A stretch of 56,970 bases of DNA, from the NCBI RefSeq assembly GCF_030065675.1, contig NZ_JASJDK010000041.1:1-56970 (forward strand), read 5' to 3'. Below, in pieces: positions 8,564 through 18,126 of this stretch. This DNA comes from Mastigocoleus sp. MO_188.B34 (GTDB lineage: Bacteria > Cyanobacteriota > Cyanobacteriia > Cyanobacteriales > Nostocaceae). Numbering within the stretch: the first letter of the stretch is position 1; the number at the start of each line of letters is the position of its first letter. Below the pieces are notes generated by a model. That model was not told the origin of the DNA, ran no database searches, and saw only the letters and a list, made by a program, of their open reading frames with translations. A program made the translations under genes and the position numbers.

Positions 8564-10816
8564 ATGCAGCGAGTAGGAGAATTTCAAGGAGAGAAATCAT
8601 TACTCCAAGCTGTATTTGAACATTCTGCCGAAGCGATCGCAATTCTTGACCAACAAAATAATTTTGTAGAGGTCAATCGAGCAGCTTGTGAGTTATTTGG
8701 TTCGACCAAAAAAGATTTAATTGGTCAGTCAATAGCAGTTTTTTTAACCTCCCCTCTAAATTGGGAACATGAGCAAGATATCGAAGAAATTCAAATTCGA
8801 CATCTTGATGGGACAATCCGCACTGTAGAGCATAGCAGAGTTAAAGAATTATTACCCAACTACAACTTATTAGTTTTCAGGGATGTTACCGATCTCAAGC
8901 GAGCAGCAGCAGAAGAACTCCACCGAGAACATCAAAAAGTAGAGTTATTTGCAGAAGTTACTCTCAAAATTCGTCAATCGCTACAACTCAAAGAAATCCT
9001 GCAAACAGCAGTTAATGAAGTACAAAGAATTTTAAATGCTGACCGAGTATTAATTTATCAAGTTTTTGCCGATGGTACTGGTAAGTCTATTAGTGAAGCT
9101 GTGTTACCTGAGTATCCTGCTGTTTTAGGTGTTGTATTTCCTGAAGAAGTATTTCCCCGAGAATATCGAGAACTCTATGGAGGGGGAAGGGTAAAAGCTA
9201 TTACTGATATACATTCTCCTGATGCAGGATTGGCTGAATGCTTAGTTGAATTTATGGACGAATGGACAGTAAAAGCTAAATTAGTGGTACCAATCCTGCA
9301 AAATCTTAATCCTCAGACTAACGATTCTAAAATTAAAAATTCTAAAATTAAAGATTCTAAAACTAAAGATTCTAAGATTAAAGATTCTAAAATTAAAGAT
9401 TCTAAAACTGATGAACCTGGAATTCATAGCCAGCTATGGGGTTTGTTAATTGCTCATCAATGTAAAAATACCCGAGACTGGAAAGATTTTGAGTTGGAGT
9501 TAATGCAACAACTTGCAGACCAAATCGGTATTGCTTTGTCCCAAGGAGAATTACTAGAAAATCTAGAAGAATTGATCGCCCAACGTACGGCGAAACTAAG
9601 ACAGGTTAACAGTAATCTTCAGCAGGAAATTAACGATCGCCTGATGGTAGAAGCTGCATTACGTCGCAGTGAAGAGCAGTTACGTTTGATTGCTAACGGA
9701 CTACCAGTTTTAATTGCTTATGTGGATAAACAACAGCTTTATCGTTTCAATAATGAAGCTTACCAAACCTGGTTAGGGTTATCTCCAAGTAAAATTTATG
9801 GCTGTCATCTGGAAAAAGTTCATGGTACAGAAGAATACCAAAAAATTCGGAAATATGTAGAAAGTGCGCTTTCTGGAGAAAAAGTTACTTATGAACAAGA
9901 TATCACTTTCCAAGATGGATGCAGTCACTCTGTCAACATTACCTACATACCCCACATAAACGAACAGCAAAAAAATGTAGTAAAAGGATTTTTTGCTCTC
10001 ACTAGTGATATTAGCGAACGCAAAGCTATTGAACGGATGAAAGATGAATTTATTTCCGTAGTCAGTCACGAACTGCGTACACCACTAACATCCATTCACA
10101 GTTCTTTGAAAATTCTGGCTACGGGAAAACTGGGTAACCTTTCCAATAAAGGACAGCGAATGTTGCAAATTGCTGATGAACAAACAGAACGTTTGGTGCG
10201 CTTAGTTAACAATGTCCTAGATTTACAAAGCATCCAGTCAGGCAAAATAAAAATGAATAAGAAAGCCTGCAAAGTTACAGAACTTATGATTGAAGCAGCC
10301 CAAACTATGCAAACAATGGCTACTGAGCATGGAGTTAAGCTATTTACTGAGTCGGTTGATTTTGTGGTTTGGGCAGATCGTGATTATATCGTTCAAACCC
10401 TGACTAACTTATTGAGTAATGCAATTAAATTTTCCCCTTCAGATAGTTGTGTTTGGCTATCTGCGAAAATAGAAGCGTCACCAAAGAAAACCAGAAGCAA
10501 AAAATTAATCCCTTACGTTACCTTTGAAGTTAAAGACCGAGGACAAGGAATTCCCACAAGTCAATTAGAAACTATTTTCGAGCGTTTTCACCAAGTTGAC
10601 TCTTCCAATTCCCGTAAAAAAGGTGGAACTGGTTTAGGATTAGCAATTTGTCGGCAAATTATTGAAGGACATGGGGGTAAAATTTGGGCGGAGAGTTGCC
10701 AGCAAAAAGGCAGTAGTTTTTACTTTACCCTACCCGCGATTATACAAAATAACAGCGAGCAGACAAAAATTGAACTGACAACAAGCGAACCGAAAGAGAG
10801 CGATCGCCATGAGTGA
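8564..10816 (+). CDS. rcaE: Cyanobacteriochrome histidine kinase, RcaE-like chromatic acclimation sensor
   Basis: A soluble 750-residue kinase proposed to sense green versus red light. Order: PAS (about 10-115), GAF (about 128-330), PAS (about 365-480), HisKA with VVSHELRTPLTS, then HATPase with NLLSNAIKF, DRGQGI and GTGLGLAI. The GAF holds the cyanobacteriochrome landmarks GGGRVKAITDI, Cys226 in AGLAECLVEF, VVPIL and LWGLLIAHQC. The residue after the bilin cysteine is Leu, not the usual His, and the second-cysteine DxCF motif is absent (EEVF). A six-unit lysine/serine repeat interrupts the GAF. Fremyella RcaE has its cysteine at 198 and similar order. It overlaps the RcaF-like gene by 8 bp and follows the cpc operon. 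Photocycle colour is inferred from context. Confidence 0.85.
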   Translation: MQRVGEFQGEKSLLQAVFEHSAEAIAILDQQNNFVEVNRAACELFGSTKKDLIGQSIAVFLTSPLNWEHEQDIEEIQIRHLDGTIRTVEHSRVKELLPNYNLLVFRDVTDLKRAAAEELHREHQKVELFAEVTLKIRQSLQLKEILQTAVNEVQRILNADRVLIYQVFADGTGKSISEAVLPEYPAVLGVVFPEEVFPREYRELYGGGRVKAITDIHSPDAGLAECLVEFMDEWTVKAKLVVPILQNLNPQTNDSKIKNSKIKDSKTKDSKIKDSKIKDSKTDEPGIHSQLWGLLIAHQCKNTRDWKDFELELMQQLADQIGIALSQGELLENLEELIAQRTAKLRQVNSNLQQEINDRLMVEAALRRSEEQLRLIANGLPVLIAYVDKQQLYRFNNEAYQTWLGLSPSKIYGCHLEKVHGTEEYQKIRKYVESALSGEKVTYEQDITFQDGCSHSVNITYIPHINEQQKNVVKGFFALTSDISERKAIERMKDEFISVVSHELRTPLTSIHSSLKILATGKLGNLSNKGQRMLQIADEQTERLVRLVNNVLDLQSIQSGKIKMNKKACKVTELMIEAAQTMQTMATEHGVKLFTESVDFVVWADRDYIVQTLTNLLSNAIKFSPSDSCVWLSAKIEASPKKTRSKKLIPYVTFEVKDRGQGIPTSQLETIFERFHQVDSSNSRKKGGTGLGLAICRQIIEGHGGKIWAESCQQKGSSFYFTLPAIIQNNSEQTKIELTTSEPKESDRHE
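9323..9412 (+). repeat. In-frame 15-bp tandem repeat inside the rcaE GAF domain
   Basis: Six near-identical 15-bp units (type GATTCTAAAATTAAA) encode a run of DSKIK / DSKTK pentapeptides, residues about 254-283. It lies between VVPIL and LWGLLIAHQC of the GAF domain, at a surface loop. Units differ mainly at C/T and A/G third or second positions, so the expansion is not brand new but is likely length-variable. Confidence 0.9.
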
Positions 10817-11189
10817 TAAATGTATTTTACTGATTGATGATGAAGAAACGATTCAGGAAGTCGTGCAAATCGGCATAGAAATTGAAACAGGTTGGAAAGT
10901 ATCTATTGCTTCTTCTGGTTTGGAAGGAATCACTACAGCCCAAAGTGAGCAACCAGACGCAATTCTCCTTGATGTGATGATGCCAGATATGGATGGAATT
11001 TCTACCCTTGCAAGGTTAAAATCTAACCCTAGCACCAATTCAATTCCAGTAATTTTACTGACAGCAAAAACCCAAATCGTTGATACAAACGAGTTTGAAA
11101 ATATGGGGGCGGTCGATGTCATTACTAAACCTTTCAATTCTATGACTTTAGCCAGTAAAATCGCCAAAATACTCCACTGGAAACTATAA
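10809..11189 (+). CDS. rcaF: Single-domain response regulator, RcaF-like
   Basis: A 126-residue receiver-only protein. The acidic pair is at DDEE near residues 10-13, the phospho-acceptor is Asp55 in ILLDVMMPDMDG, and the switch residues are in VILLTAKT and the conserved Lys in ITKPFNS. It would carry phosphate from the kinase to the histidine phosphotransfer domain of the RcaC-like regulator. Its ATG overlaps the end of the kinase gene by 8 bp, which suggests translational coupling. Fremyella RcaF is about the same length and is encoded directly before RcaC, as here. The family call is certain; the RcaF label comes from gene order. Confidence 0.85.
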   Translation: MSDKCILLIDDEETIQEVVQIGIEIETGWKVSIASSGLEGITTAQSEQPDAILLDVMMPDMDGISTLARLKSNPSTNSIPVILLTAKTQIVDTNEFENMGAVDVITKPFNSMTLASKIAKILHWKL

Positions 11190-11485
11190 GATAAAATGAG
11201 TAATGTAAATAATAAATGAGTTAGAAAAAGCTATATATAAGTAAGTAAATTATTTTTATATTTTCACAAATCAGTAACATTTAGTTAATAAATGAAAATG
11301 TATGAATTAATTGTATTTGAAAATCATTATTCTGTAGTGAAAAAACAACTTAACAAGTTCAATTAATTAGTTCCCAAATTATTATAGTTTCCTATATTTG
11401 TTCATAGTGAAAATATTTTCTGAAGATATTAATTGAATAACGCTAAAGTTATTAAAGGGGATAGGCAATTTTGGGGGATGTCAAC

Positions 11486-13360
11486 ATGAGAATATTAGTA
11501 GTAGATGATGATCGAACCTTAGTTGATGTACTCAAAAAAAGTCTTGCAGAACTGAATTATGCGATCGATGCTGTTCATGATGGGGAACAAGGATGGATTT
11601 ATGGTTCTACCTACACATATGATTTAATTATTTTAGACTGGTCTTTACCTAAGCTTGATGGTATTAGTCTTTGTCAGCGTTTTCGTGAAAATGGCTATCA
11701 TATGCCTATTCTTTTACTAACATCTCGCAACGGTAGTCAAGCCAAAATTCAGGGACTTGATGCAGGAGCAGATGATTATTTGGGTAAACCTTTTGATATT
11801 GATGAATTAGCTGCTCGGATTCGAGCTTTATTGCGTCGTGTAAACTCCAACTCCCGTCCAGTTTTAAGTTGGGGTGATTTACAACTAGATCCTTGTAGTG
11901 GTGAAGTTAAATATCAGGGACAATTGTTATTATTGACGGGAAAAGAATACGGATTACTTGAATTATTTTTACGCCACAGTCAAAAAATATTTAGTATTGA
12001 AGAAATTATTCAAAGTTTGTGGTCTTCGGTAGAGTATCCCGCTCATGCAACAGTTCGCTCCCATTTAAGACGTTTAAGAAATCAATTAAAATTAGCTGGT
12101 TTATCTCAAGACCCGATCGAAACCGTACGAGGACGAGGATATTGTTTAAAAAAATTACCTCAAGTTAGTAATCCTCAAAACCAAATTACATCAAATGTTG
12201 CGAAAGATAGTAAAAATGACAAAACATCCCTACATTTAACAGCATTAAACTCAATCTGGGAAAAACATCGACAGCGCAACAAACAGCAATTATTTATTTT
12301 AGAATCAGCTATCAAAGCTTTAAAAGAGGGATGTCTCAATCAAAGCGATCGCCAAGAAGCAAAATTAATTGCTCACAACTTAGCAGGAAATTTGGGTATT
12401 TTTGGTTTTGATACAGAATCGCAATTAGCAAAAGAATTAGAGCAACTTTTGGAAATAGATATTAATCAAGACAGCGTACAATTGCAGCAACTAGAAAGCA
12501 TTTTTAACACCTTAAATAAAAACTTATTTGGAGAAGAGGAGCCGGAAAATAATCTTTCCGACCGAGTTTCTTCCCAATTAGGACAACATTCACCTTTGTT
12601 GTTAATTGTGGATGATGATACAAAATTTACTGAAGAATTAACCCAAGAAGCAACAACTCAAGGAATTAGAACCGTGTTCGCAACTACTCCTGACTCAGCT
12701 AGATCTTGGTTGGATGGAGAAGAATATCAAGAATTTCCCGATGTAGTTATTATCAAGGTGTCTTTTGCTCGCTCTGCGTTCGATCCAACGTTACGCTCCA
12801 AATATTTATCTTTAATTGCTGAATTCAACTTACTCACACCATCAATTCCCGTTTTAGCGATCGCCGATAGCGATCGAGTTGAAGACCGCTTACATGTAGC
12901 ACGACATGGAAGTTCTTTTTACTTAAAACAACCAATTACCCCCATTCAAGTTATTGACTTTTGTAAACAAGTAATAGAACGTTCCCGAGACAAAAGAATC
13001 ATGGTCGTAGATGATGACTCAGACCTATTACGATTATTACCGTCCCTATTAGAACCTTGGAAATTTCAGCTTACAACCTTAGACGATCCGCGACAATTCT
13101 GGGAAGTACTTCAAGTTATCAATCCCCATTTACTGGTACTAGATATTGAAATGCCACACATCAGTGGAATTGAATTATGTCAAGTACTTCGCAATCATTC
13201 TTATTGGTGTAAACTTCCCGTTTTATTCCTCAGCATTCATAAGGATATAACTTTGAGAGAACAAGCGCTGACGAGTGGTGCTGATGATTTTATAAATAAA
13301 CCCGTAATAGCGAAACAGCTTGCTGTTCGCATTCTTAATTGTTTAGAACGAAGGGCTTAA
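11486..13360 (+). CDS. rcaC: Multidomain OmpR-type regulator, RcaC-like
   Basis: A 624-residue regulator. Domains in order: receiver (1-118, Asp51 in LIILDWSLPKLDG), OmpR/PhoB winged-helix DNA-binding domain (about 128-224, ending ETVRGRGYCLKKL), HPt (about 250-345, His297 in IAHNLAGNLG), a second receiver-like domain (370-500) and a C-terminal receiver (504-624, Asp553 in LLVLDIEMP). The middle receiver keeps LIVDDD but has Lys at the acceptor position (VVIIKVSF), so it should not be phosphorylated. Asp51, an HPt histidine and a C-terminal Asp are the sites known in Fremyella RcaC (D51, H316, D576), with consistent spacing. Start ATG 11486 follows TTGGGGGAT; a TTG at 11471 is less likely. 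Expected to bind the L box upstream of cpcB. Confidence 0.87.
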   Translation: MRILVVDDDRTLVDVLKKSLAELNYAIDAVHDGEQGWIYGSTYTYDLIILDWSLPKLDGISLCQRFRENGYHMPILLLTSRNGSQAKIQGLDAGADDYLGKPFDIDELAARIRALLRRVNSNSRPVLSWGDLQLDPCSGEVKYQGQLLLLTGKEYGLLELFLRHSQKIFSIEEIIQSLWSSVEYPAHATVRSHLRRLRNQLKLAGLSQDPIETVRGRGYCLKKLPQVSNPQNQITSNVAKDSKNDKTSLHLTALNSIWEKHRQRNKQQLFILESAIKALKEGCLNQSDRQEAKLIAHNLAGNLGIFGFDTESQLAKELEQLLEIDINQDSVQLQQLESIFNTLNKNLFGEEEPENNLSDRVSSQLGQHSPLLLIVDDDTKFTEELTQEATTQGIRTVFATTPDSARSWLDGEEYQEFPDVVIIKVSFARSAFDPTLRSKYLSLIAEFNLLTPSIPVLAIADSDRVEDRLHVARHGSSFYLKQPITPIQVIDFCKQVIERSRDKRIMVVDDDSDLLRLLPSLLEPWKFQLTTLDDPRQFWEVLQVINPHLLVLDIEMPHISGIELCQVLRNHSYWCKLPVLFLSIHKDITLREQALTSGADDFINKPVIAKQLAVRILNCLERRA

Positions 13361-13629
13361 TTATATTTTTCTACACTATAGTGTAAGTTTGGTGAATTCG
13401 CTTACGATAATCGTAATTTTCGAGAAGAATAACAGTAAATTTTAGTGCGATCACTTTTGTAATATTTGAGAACCCAACACAATAGCTAAAAATCCAATAA
13501 ATTAAAGTGTTGAGTTGGAAGTTGATAAATCTGTATAAATATGTAGTCTTCCGATAATAAGTAAAGTATTTTTTACTGAAAATGGAATTATAATTTTATT
13601 TGCTGTAAAAATATACAAGGACGTGTACG

Positions 13630-14025
13630 ATGAGTATTGCTCCTCGCGGGATGAATGTTACTGAGGCTTACAGGTTGTATCGTTCAGGTAGCTTATTAGT
13701 AAATAGGAAATATCAACGAAAACTTGTTTGGACAGTTGCAGAAAAAGAGAGGCTAATTGGGAGTATTTTAAAGCAATACCCAATTCCATTAATATTATTG
13801 GCTGAACGTCCTCAAATACATGGTAGTGGTAAATATGAGATTATAGATGGTATACAAAGATTAAATGCTATATTTAGCTTTATAGAAAATGCGTTTCCAT
13901 ATCAAAAAAAATATTTTAATATCGATGAATTTTCATACGCAAAGCAATTATCTGAAGATGGGAAATTTGAAGCTGTAAAAAAGATGATTCTCTTCTTTCT
14001 AGAAAATTATGCGCAGATATTTTAG
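13630..14025 (+). CDS. DUF262 protein, N-terminal part before a -1 frameshift
   Basis: The first 131-residue ORF of a DUF262 (GmrSD/ParB-like fold) protein. Visible motifs are RKYQRKLVWTVAEKERLIGSIL, PLILLAER and YEIIDGIQRLNAIFSF, where DGIQR matches the DGQQR nucleotide-handling motif of the family. Coding sense is lost after VKK: the remaining residues (MILFFLENYAQIF) are out of frame. In the -1 frame the family sequence continues without a gap (DDSLLSRKLCADILDYQLA) into the ORF at 14058. The start ATG at 13630 has AAGGACG upstream. Either an indel in an A6 run or programmed frameshifting joins the two parts. DUF262 proteins often act in defence against foreign DNA; that role here is inferred. 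Confidence 0.75.
   Translation: MSIAPRGMNVTEAYRLYRSGSLLVNRKYQRKLVWTVAEKERLIGSILKQYPIPLILLAERPQIHGSGKYEIIDGIQRLNAIFSFIENAFPYQKKYFNIDEFSYAKQLSEDGKFEAVKKMILFFLENYAQIF
13977..13983 (+). promoter_or_regulatory. A AAA AAG slippery heptamer at the frame junction
   Basis: In the zero frame the codons are GTA AAA AAG, so the heptamer A AAA AAG is in the register used by -1 frameshift sites such as that of dnaX. A one-base backward slip makes the next codon GAT at 13983 and restores the DUF262 frame exactly. A weak Shine-Dalgarno-like GGGA lies about 14 bases upstream, and a TTTCTAGAAA palindrome starts about 12 bases downstream. Confidence 0.55.
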
Positions 14026-14057
14026 ATTATCAATTAGCTATAACTATTTATACCGCA

Positions 14058-15407
14058 ATGGAGGAAGAAGATATTACAGAGGTTTTTGGTCGAATCAATT
14101 CAAGCGGTAAACATTTAAGTCGCCAAGAAAGAAGACAAGCAGGCGTAACTACTGCATTTGCAGAATTAGTTAGAACAATTTCTATGGAGTTACGTGGAGA
14201 TGTATCAGATAAAGTATTGCATCTCTCTAATATGCCAGAGATAAGCATTGATTCACAAAAGTCAAAACAAGGATATAACATCTTAGCTGAAGACACAATA
14301 TGGTGTAAGCAATACGCTATAACAATTTCACAATTGCGAGATAGTGAAGATGAACAAATGATTGCCGATATAGTAGCTTCTATTGTGTTAAAAGAACCTT
14401 TACCAGTGAGCACTGAACGCTTAGATAGTTTATATGAATCAACAAGTAAATATTCTCACATTATAGAAAGAGAATTGGCAACTTATGGTTTTAAAAAGTT
14501 AACTCATGACATTATTAAAACTTTTGCAGTTATGAGAGAAACTATTGAAGCTTATGATTCAGAAGCAAAGGCTTTACTGCGTATTGTTAACCCTGGAAGC
14601 AGCAATCCAATTAGAACAGCATTTTACACTATATTTATGGCATTTTTTGATTTGGTTATCTGTCAAAATCTTTCTCCAGTAGATGCTGAAGGAATTATGA
14701 GCAGTCTTAGAGGTCTTCAGAAAAAATTAGATTTAAGCAGTCACTATACAAAAACAGAAGACAGAAAAAATAACATTAAGCAAACTAAAGGTTTAATACA
14801 AGATTATTTTGCACGAAAAGAACCACCTGCATTAGGACATGGAGTTGAATTAGCACTTGACTTTGAAAATTCTTTGCGACGTTCTAGAATAGAGACTGCA
14901 AGATATGAATGCAAACAAGGCTTATTAGATTTATCATCCAAAAGAATTCTGAATAAAGGTTTATTAGAAAAGATTACTCACACTATTTGTGGAATTGCTA
15001 ATTTAGGTTCAGACACTGATGGGTATATACACATTGGAGTTACTGATTCAAGGGAAGATGCTTATAGAATAAAAGGCTTAGATAATATCGAACCCATTGA
15101 AATTAATGGAAGGTATGTTGTTGGTATTGATAGAGAAGCAAAACTCCAGAACAAAAATACAGAGAATTATATAAAGTTGCTAACAAATCAAATTCAAAAC
15201 TCAGCACTTAGTGAACCATTAAAAACACAAGTTTTAACAAAAATTGACACAATATCATATAAAAATTTTTCAGTTATTAGAATTACCATTCCAGTACAGG
15301 AAGATGTTTCATTCATTAATGAAAGAGCTTTTATAAGGCAAGATTCTTCTACTATAGAAGTACAAGGACGAGAGTTGTTAGCTGTTTCTAAGCTATTTAA
15401 TAAATAA
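14058..15407 (+). CDS. DUF262 C-terminal part plus AlbA_2 (Schlafen-type) domain
   Basis: This 449-residue ORF continues the protein that begins at 13630. The first segment (DITEVFGRINSSGKHLSRQERRQAG) is the conserved end of the DUF262 domain (FxRINSSGxxLSxQE). A helical middle part follows to about residue 265. The last 170 residues form an AlbA_2/Schlafen-type putative ATP-binding domain: YECKQGLLDL, the ICGIANLGSDTDGYIHIGVTD core and a final FIRQDSSTIEV. The open frame in fact begins near 13983, so the ATG at 14058 is only the first ATG. The full fusion would be about 590 residues. It ends 37 bp from the convergent acnB. Function unknown; nucleic-acid-directed defence is a guess from the domain types. 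Confidence 0.75.
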   Translation: MEEEDITEVFGRINSSGKHLSRQERRQAGVTTAFAELVRTISMELRGDVSDKVLHLSNMPEISIDSQKSKQGYNILAEDTIWCKQYAITISQLRDSEDEQMIADIVASIVLKEPLPVSTERLDSLYESTSKYSHIIERELATYGFKKLTHDIIKTFAVMRETIEAYDSEAKALLRIVNPGSSNPIRTAFYTIFMAFFDLVICQNLSPVDAEGIMSSLRGLQKKLDLSSHYTKTEDRKNNIKQTKGLIQDYFARKEPPALGHGVELALDFENSLRRSRIETARYECKQGLLDLSSKRILNKGLLEKITHTICGIANLGSDTDGYIHIGVTDSREDAYRIKGLDNIEPIEINGRYVVGIDREAKLQNKNTENYIKLLTNQIQNSALSEPLKTQVLTKIDTISYKNFSVIRITIPVQEDVSFINERAFIRQDSSTIEVQGRELLAVSKLFNK

Positions 15408-15444
15408 ATATTGTAAAGGTGGGACATCGCCCACCCAACATTAA

Positions 15445-18114
15445 TTATTTAACACCGGCTTTTGGCATTCCCAAAATATCTTCAAGTTTCGGCATTTCTT
15501 CTAAGGGAATCACTCTTCCTTCATCTTCAAAACCAGCAATTTGGTCGAAGTTCAAATACCGATACAAGTCATCAGCAAAGGGATGAATTTTCTTCGCCAC
15601 AATTTCCATATATTCCTTTACCGTCGGCATTTTACCTAACAAAGCACAAACCGCAGCTAATTCCGCCGAACCAAGGTAAACTTGCGCACCTTTACCCATA
15701 CGGTTATTAAAGTTACGGGTGGAAGTAGAAAATACTGTGGCGTTATCTTCTACTCGGGCTTGGTTACCCATACACAGACTACATCCTGGCATTTCGGTAC
15801 GCGCACCAGCCCCACCAAATATACCGTAAACTCCTTCTTCTTTGAGTTGTTTTTCATCCATGCGGGTTGGAGGACAAATCCACAAACGAGTAGTAACTGT
15901 TCCCGAACCTTCCAAGACCTTAGCAGTAGCGCGATAATGTCCGATGTTGGTCATACAGGAACCAATGAAGACTTCATCTATGCGATCGCCCACAACTTCC
16001 GATAATAATTTCACGTTATCGGGGTCGTTAGGAGCAGCAACGATGGGTTCTTTGATTTCGTTTAAGTCGATTTCGATGATTTCGGCGTATTCTGCATCGG
16101 GGTCAGCTGTCATTAATTGGGGGTTGGCTAACCATTCTTCCATTTTGGCGACGCGACGCATAATGGTTTTTGCATCGGTGTAACCCCGCGCTACCATATT
16201 TTTCAATAAGGCGACATTGGAACGCAGATATTCAGATATGGTTTCGGTTCCTAATTTAATCGTACAACCAGCACAGGAACGTTCGGCACTAGCATCGGTA
16301 AGTTCAAAGGCTTGTTCTACTTTTAAATCTGGTAAACCTTCTATTTCCAAGATTCGTCCGGCGAAGATATTTTTCTTATTCTTTTTCTCTACCGTCAGCA
16401 AAGCTTTCTGAATGGCGACATAGGGAATCGCATTCACAATATCTCGCAAGGTAATACCCGGTTGCAGTTCCCCTTTGAAGCGTACTAGTACTGATTCTGG
16501 CATATCCAAGGGCATTACCCCTAATGCAGCAGCAAAAGCTACTAAACCAGAACCTGCGGGGAAGGAAATTCCTAAAGGAAAACGAGTATGGGAGTCACCA
16601 CCAGTTCCTACGGTATCCGGTAATAACATCCGGTTTAACCAGGAATGAATAATTCCATCACCGGGACGTAAAGCAACCCCAGCACGTTGAGCGAAGAAGT
16701 CAGGTAATTCTTTATGAGTTTTGACATCAACTGGTTTGGGATAAGCTGCTGTATGACAGAAACTTTGCATCACTAAGTCTGCACTAAAACCCAAACAAGC
16801 CAATTCTTTTAACTCATCGCGGGTCATGGGACCTGTGGTATCTTGGGAACCAACGGTTGTCATAATTGGTTCGCATGACATTCCCGGATGTACTCCAGGT
16901 AAACCACAAGCTTTTCCGACCATTTTCTGAGCGAGTGTATAACCCTTACCGGAATCACTGGGGGGTGTTGGACGCTTGAATATAGTACTCGGTTCTAAAC
17001 CTAATGCTTCCCGAGTTTTATCGGTGAGACTGCGTCCAATTAATAAAGGAATCCGTCCCCCAGCACGAACCTCATCTAAAATAGTTTCGGGTTTTAAGGT
17101 AAAAGTGGAAATAACTTCCCCAGCTTCGTTGGTAATTTCACCTTTGTAGGGATGGATGGTAATCACCATACCAGTTTCCATTTTAGTGACATCACACTCA
17201 ATGGGTAATGCACCAGCATCTTCAGCAGTATTAAAAAATATTGGGGCGATGCTTCCACCTAAAATATACCCCCCAGCCCGTTTGTTAGGTACGAAGGGAA
17301 TATCATTACCAAGGTGCCATAATACGGAATTAATTGCTGATTTGCGGGAAGAACCGGTTCCTACTACGTCTCCCACATATGCTACCGGGTGTCCTTTTTG
17401 CTTTAATTCGGCGATGGTTTCTAAACTTCCGGGTTGGCGAGATTCCAACATTGATAGAGCATGAAGAGGAATATCGGGACGGGTTGTGGCTTCCGTCGCA
17501 GGGGATAAATCATCAGTATTGGTTTCCCCAGGAACTTTAAAAACGGTAACAGTAATTTCTGCTGGTACTTCCGGACGAGATGTGAACCACTCACCTTCAG
17601 CCCAAGAATCCACAACTCTTTTCGCGTAAGGGTTAGTTTTGGATAAATCCATGATATCGTTAAAGGCATCATACACCAGCAAAGTTTTGCTCAATGCCAT
17701 TGAGGCGTATGTAGCCAAAGGTTCTTTTGCTTCGCCCCGCATCACCAAGGGCGTTTCTGATGATTCAGACTGGGACAAGCTAGAAGTAGAAGTTTGTAGC
17801 AGATCGATTAAAGATTGGACGTTGTAACCCCCAACCATAGTACCCAGCAATTGCACAGCTTCAACCGGCGATATTAGGGGAGAAGTTATTTCTTCTTTAG
17901 CAATCGCGCTTAAAAAACCAGCTTTGACATATGCTGCTGGATCCACCCCGGGAGAAACTCGATCTCTCAATAAATTCAGTAACGTTTCTTCTTCACCTTC
18001 TGGGGGGTTCTTCAGTAATTCACACAGTTCTGATGTTTGCTTTGCATCTAGTGGTAAAGGAGGAATTCCCAGCGTAGCTCTTTCTTCGACTTGTTTGCGG
18101 TATGATTCCAACAT
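15445..18114 (-). CDS. acnB: Aconitate hydratase B (bifunctional 2-methylisocitrate dehydratase type)
   Basis: Converts citrate to isocitrate via cis-aconitate in the tricarboxylic acid cycle and may also act on 2-methylisocitrate. Order fits AcnB: N-terminal HEAT-like helical domain (1-150), swivel domain with [13 protein letters not shown], then catalytic domains. Iron-sulfur ligands lie in [13 protein letters not shown] and [11 protein letters not shown], with a further conserved cysteine region [10 protein letters not shown]. The length (889-893 residues) is slightly above the usual AcnB. Two ATGs are possible; the second (18114, [12 protein letters not shown]) has a GGAGAG Shine-Dalgarno five bases upstream and is preferred over 18126. 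Convergent with the DUF262 gene and without operon partners. Confidence 0.95.
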   Translation of the reverse strand: MLESYRKQVEERATLGIPPLPLDAKQTSELCELLKNPPEGEEETLLNLLRDRVSPGVDPAAYVKAGFLSAIAKEEITSPLISPVEAVQLLGTMVGGYNVQSLIDLLQTSTSSLSQSESSETPLVMRGEAKEPLATYASMALSKTLLVYDAFNDIMDLSKTNPYAKRVVDSWAEGEWFTSRPEVPAEITVTVFKVPGETNTDDLSPATEATTRPDIPLHALSMLESRQPGSLETIAELKQKGHPVAYVGDVVGTGSSRKSAINSVLWHLGNDIPFVPNKRAGGYILGGSIAPIFFNTAEDAGALPIECDVTKMETGMVITIHPYKGEITNEAGEVISTFTLKPETILDEVRAGGRIPLLIGRSLTDKTREALGLEPSTIFKRPTPPSDSGKGYTLAQKMVGKACGLPGVHPGMSCEPIMTTVGSQDTTGPMTRDELKELACLGFSADLVMQSFCHTAAYPKPVDVKTHKELPDFFAQRAGVALRPGDGIIHSWLNRMLLPDTVGTGGDSHTRFPLGISFPAGSGLVAFAAALGVMPLDMPESVLVRFKGELQPGITLRDIVNAIPYVAIQKALLTVEKKNKKNIFAGRILEIEGLPDLKVEQAFELTDASAERSCAGCTIKLGTETISEYLRSNVALLKNMVARGYTDAKTIMRRVAKMEEWLANPQLMTADPDAEYAEIIEIDLNEIKEPIVAAPNDPDNVKLLSEVVGDRIDEVFIGSCMTNIGHYRATAKVLEGSGTVTTRLWICPPTRMDEKQLKEEGVYGIFGGAGARTEMPGCSLCMGNQARVEDNATVFSTSTRNFNNRMGKGAQVYLGSAELAAVCALLGKMPTVKEYMEIVAKKIHPFADDLYRYLNFDQIAGFEDEGRVIPLEEMPKLEDILGMPKAGVK

Positions 18115-18126
18115 TTGACTCTCCAT

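Noticed and set aside
15462-18118. Several ORFs of 60-107 residues on the strand opposite acnB
   Set aside because: They are shadows of acnB, whose protein motifs are complete and continuous.
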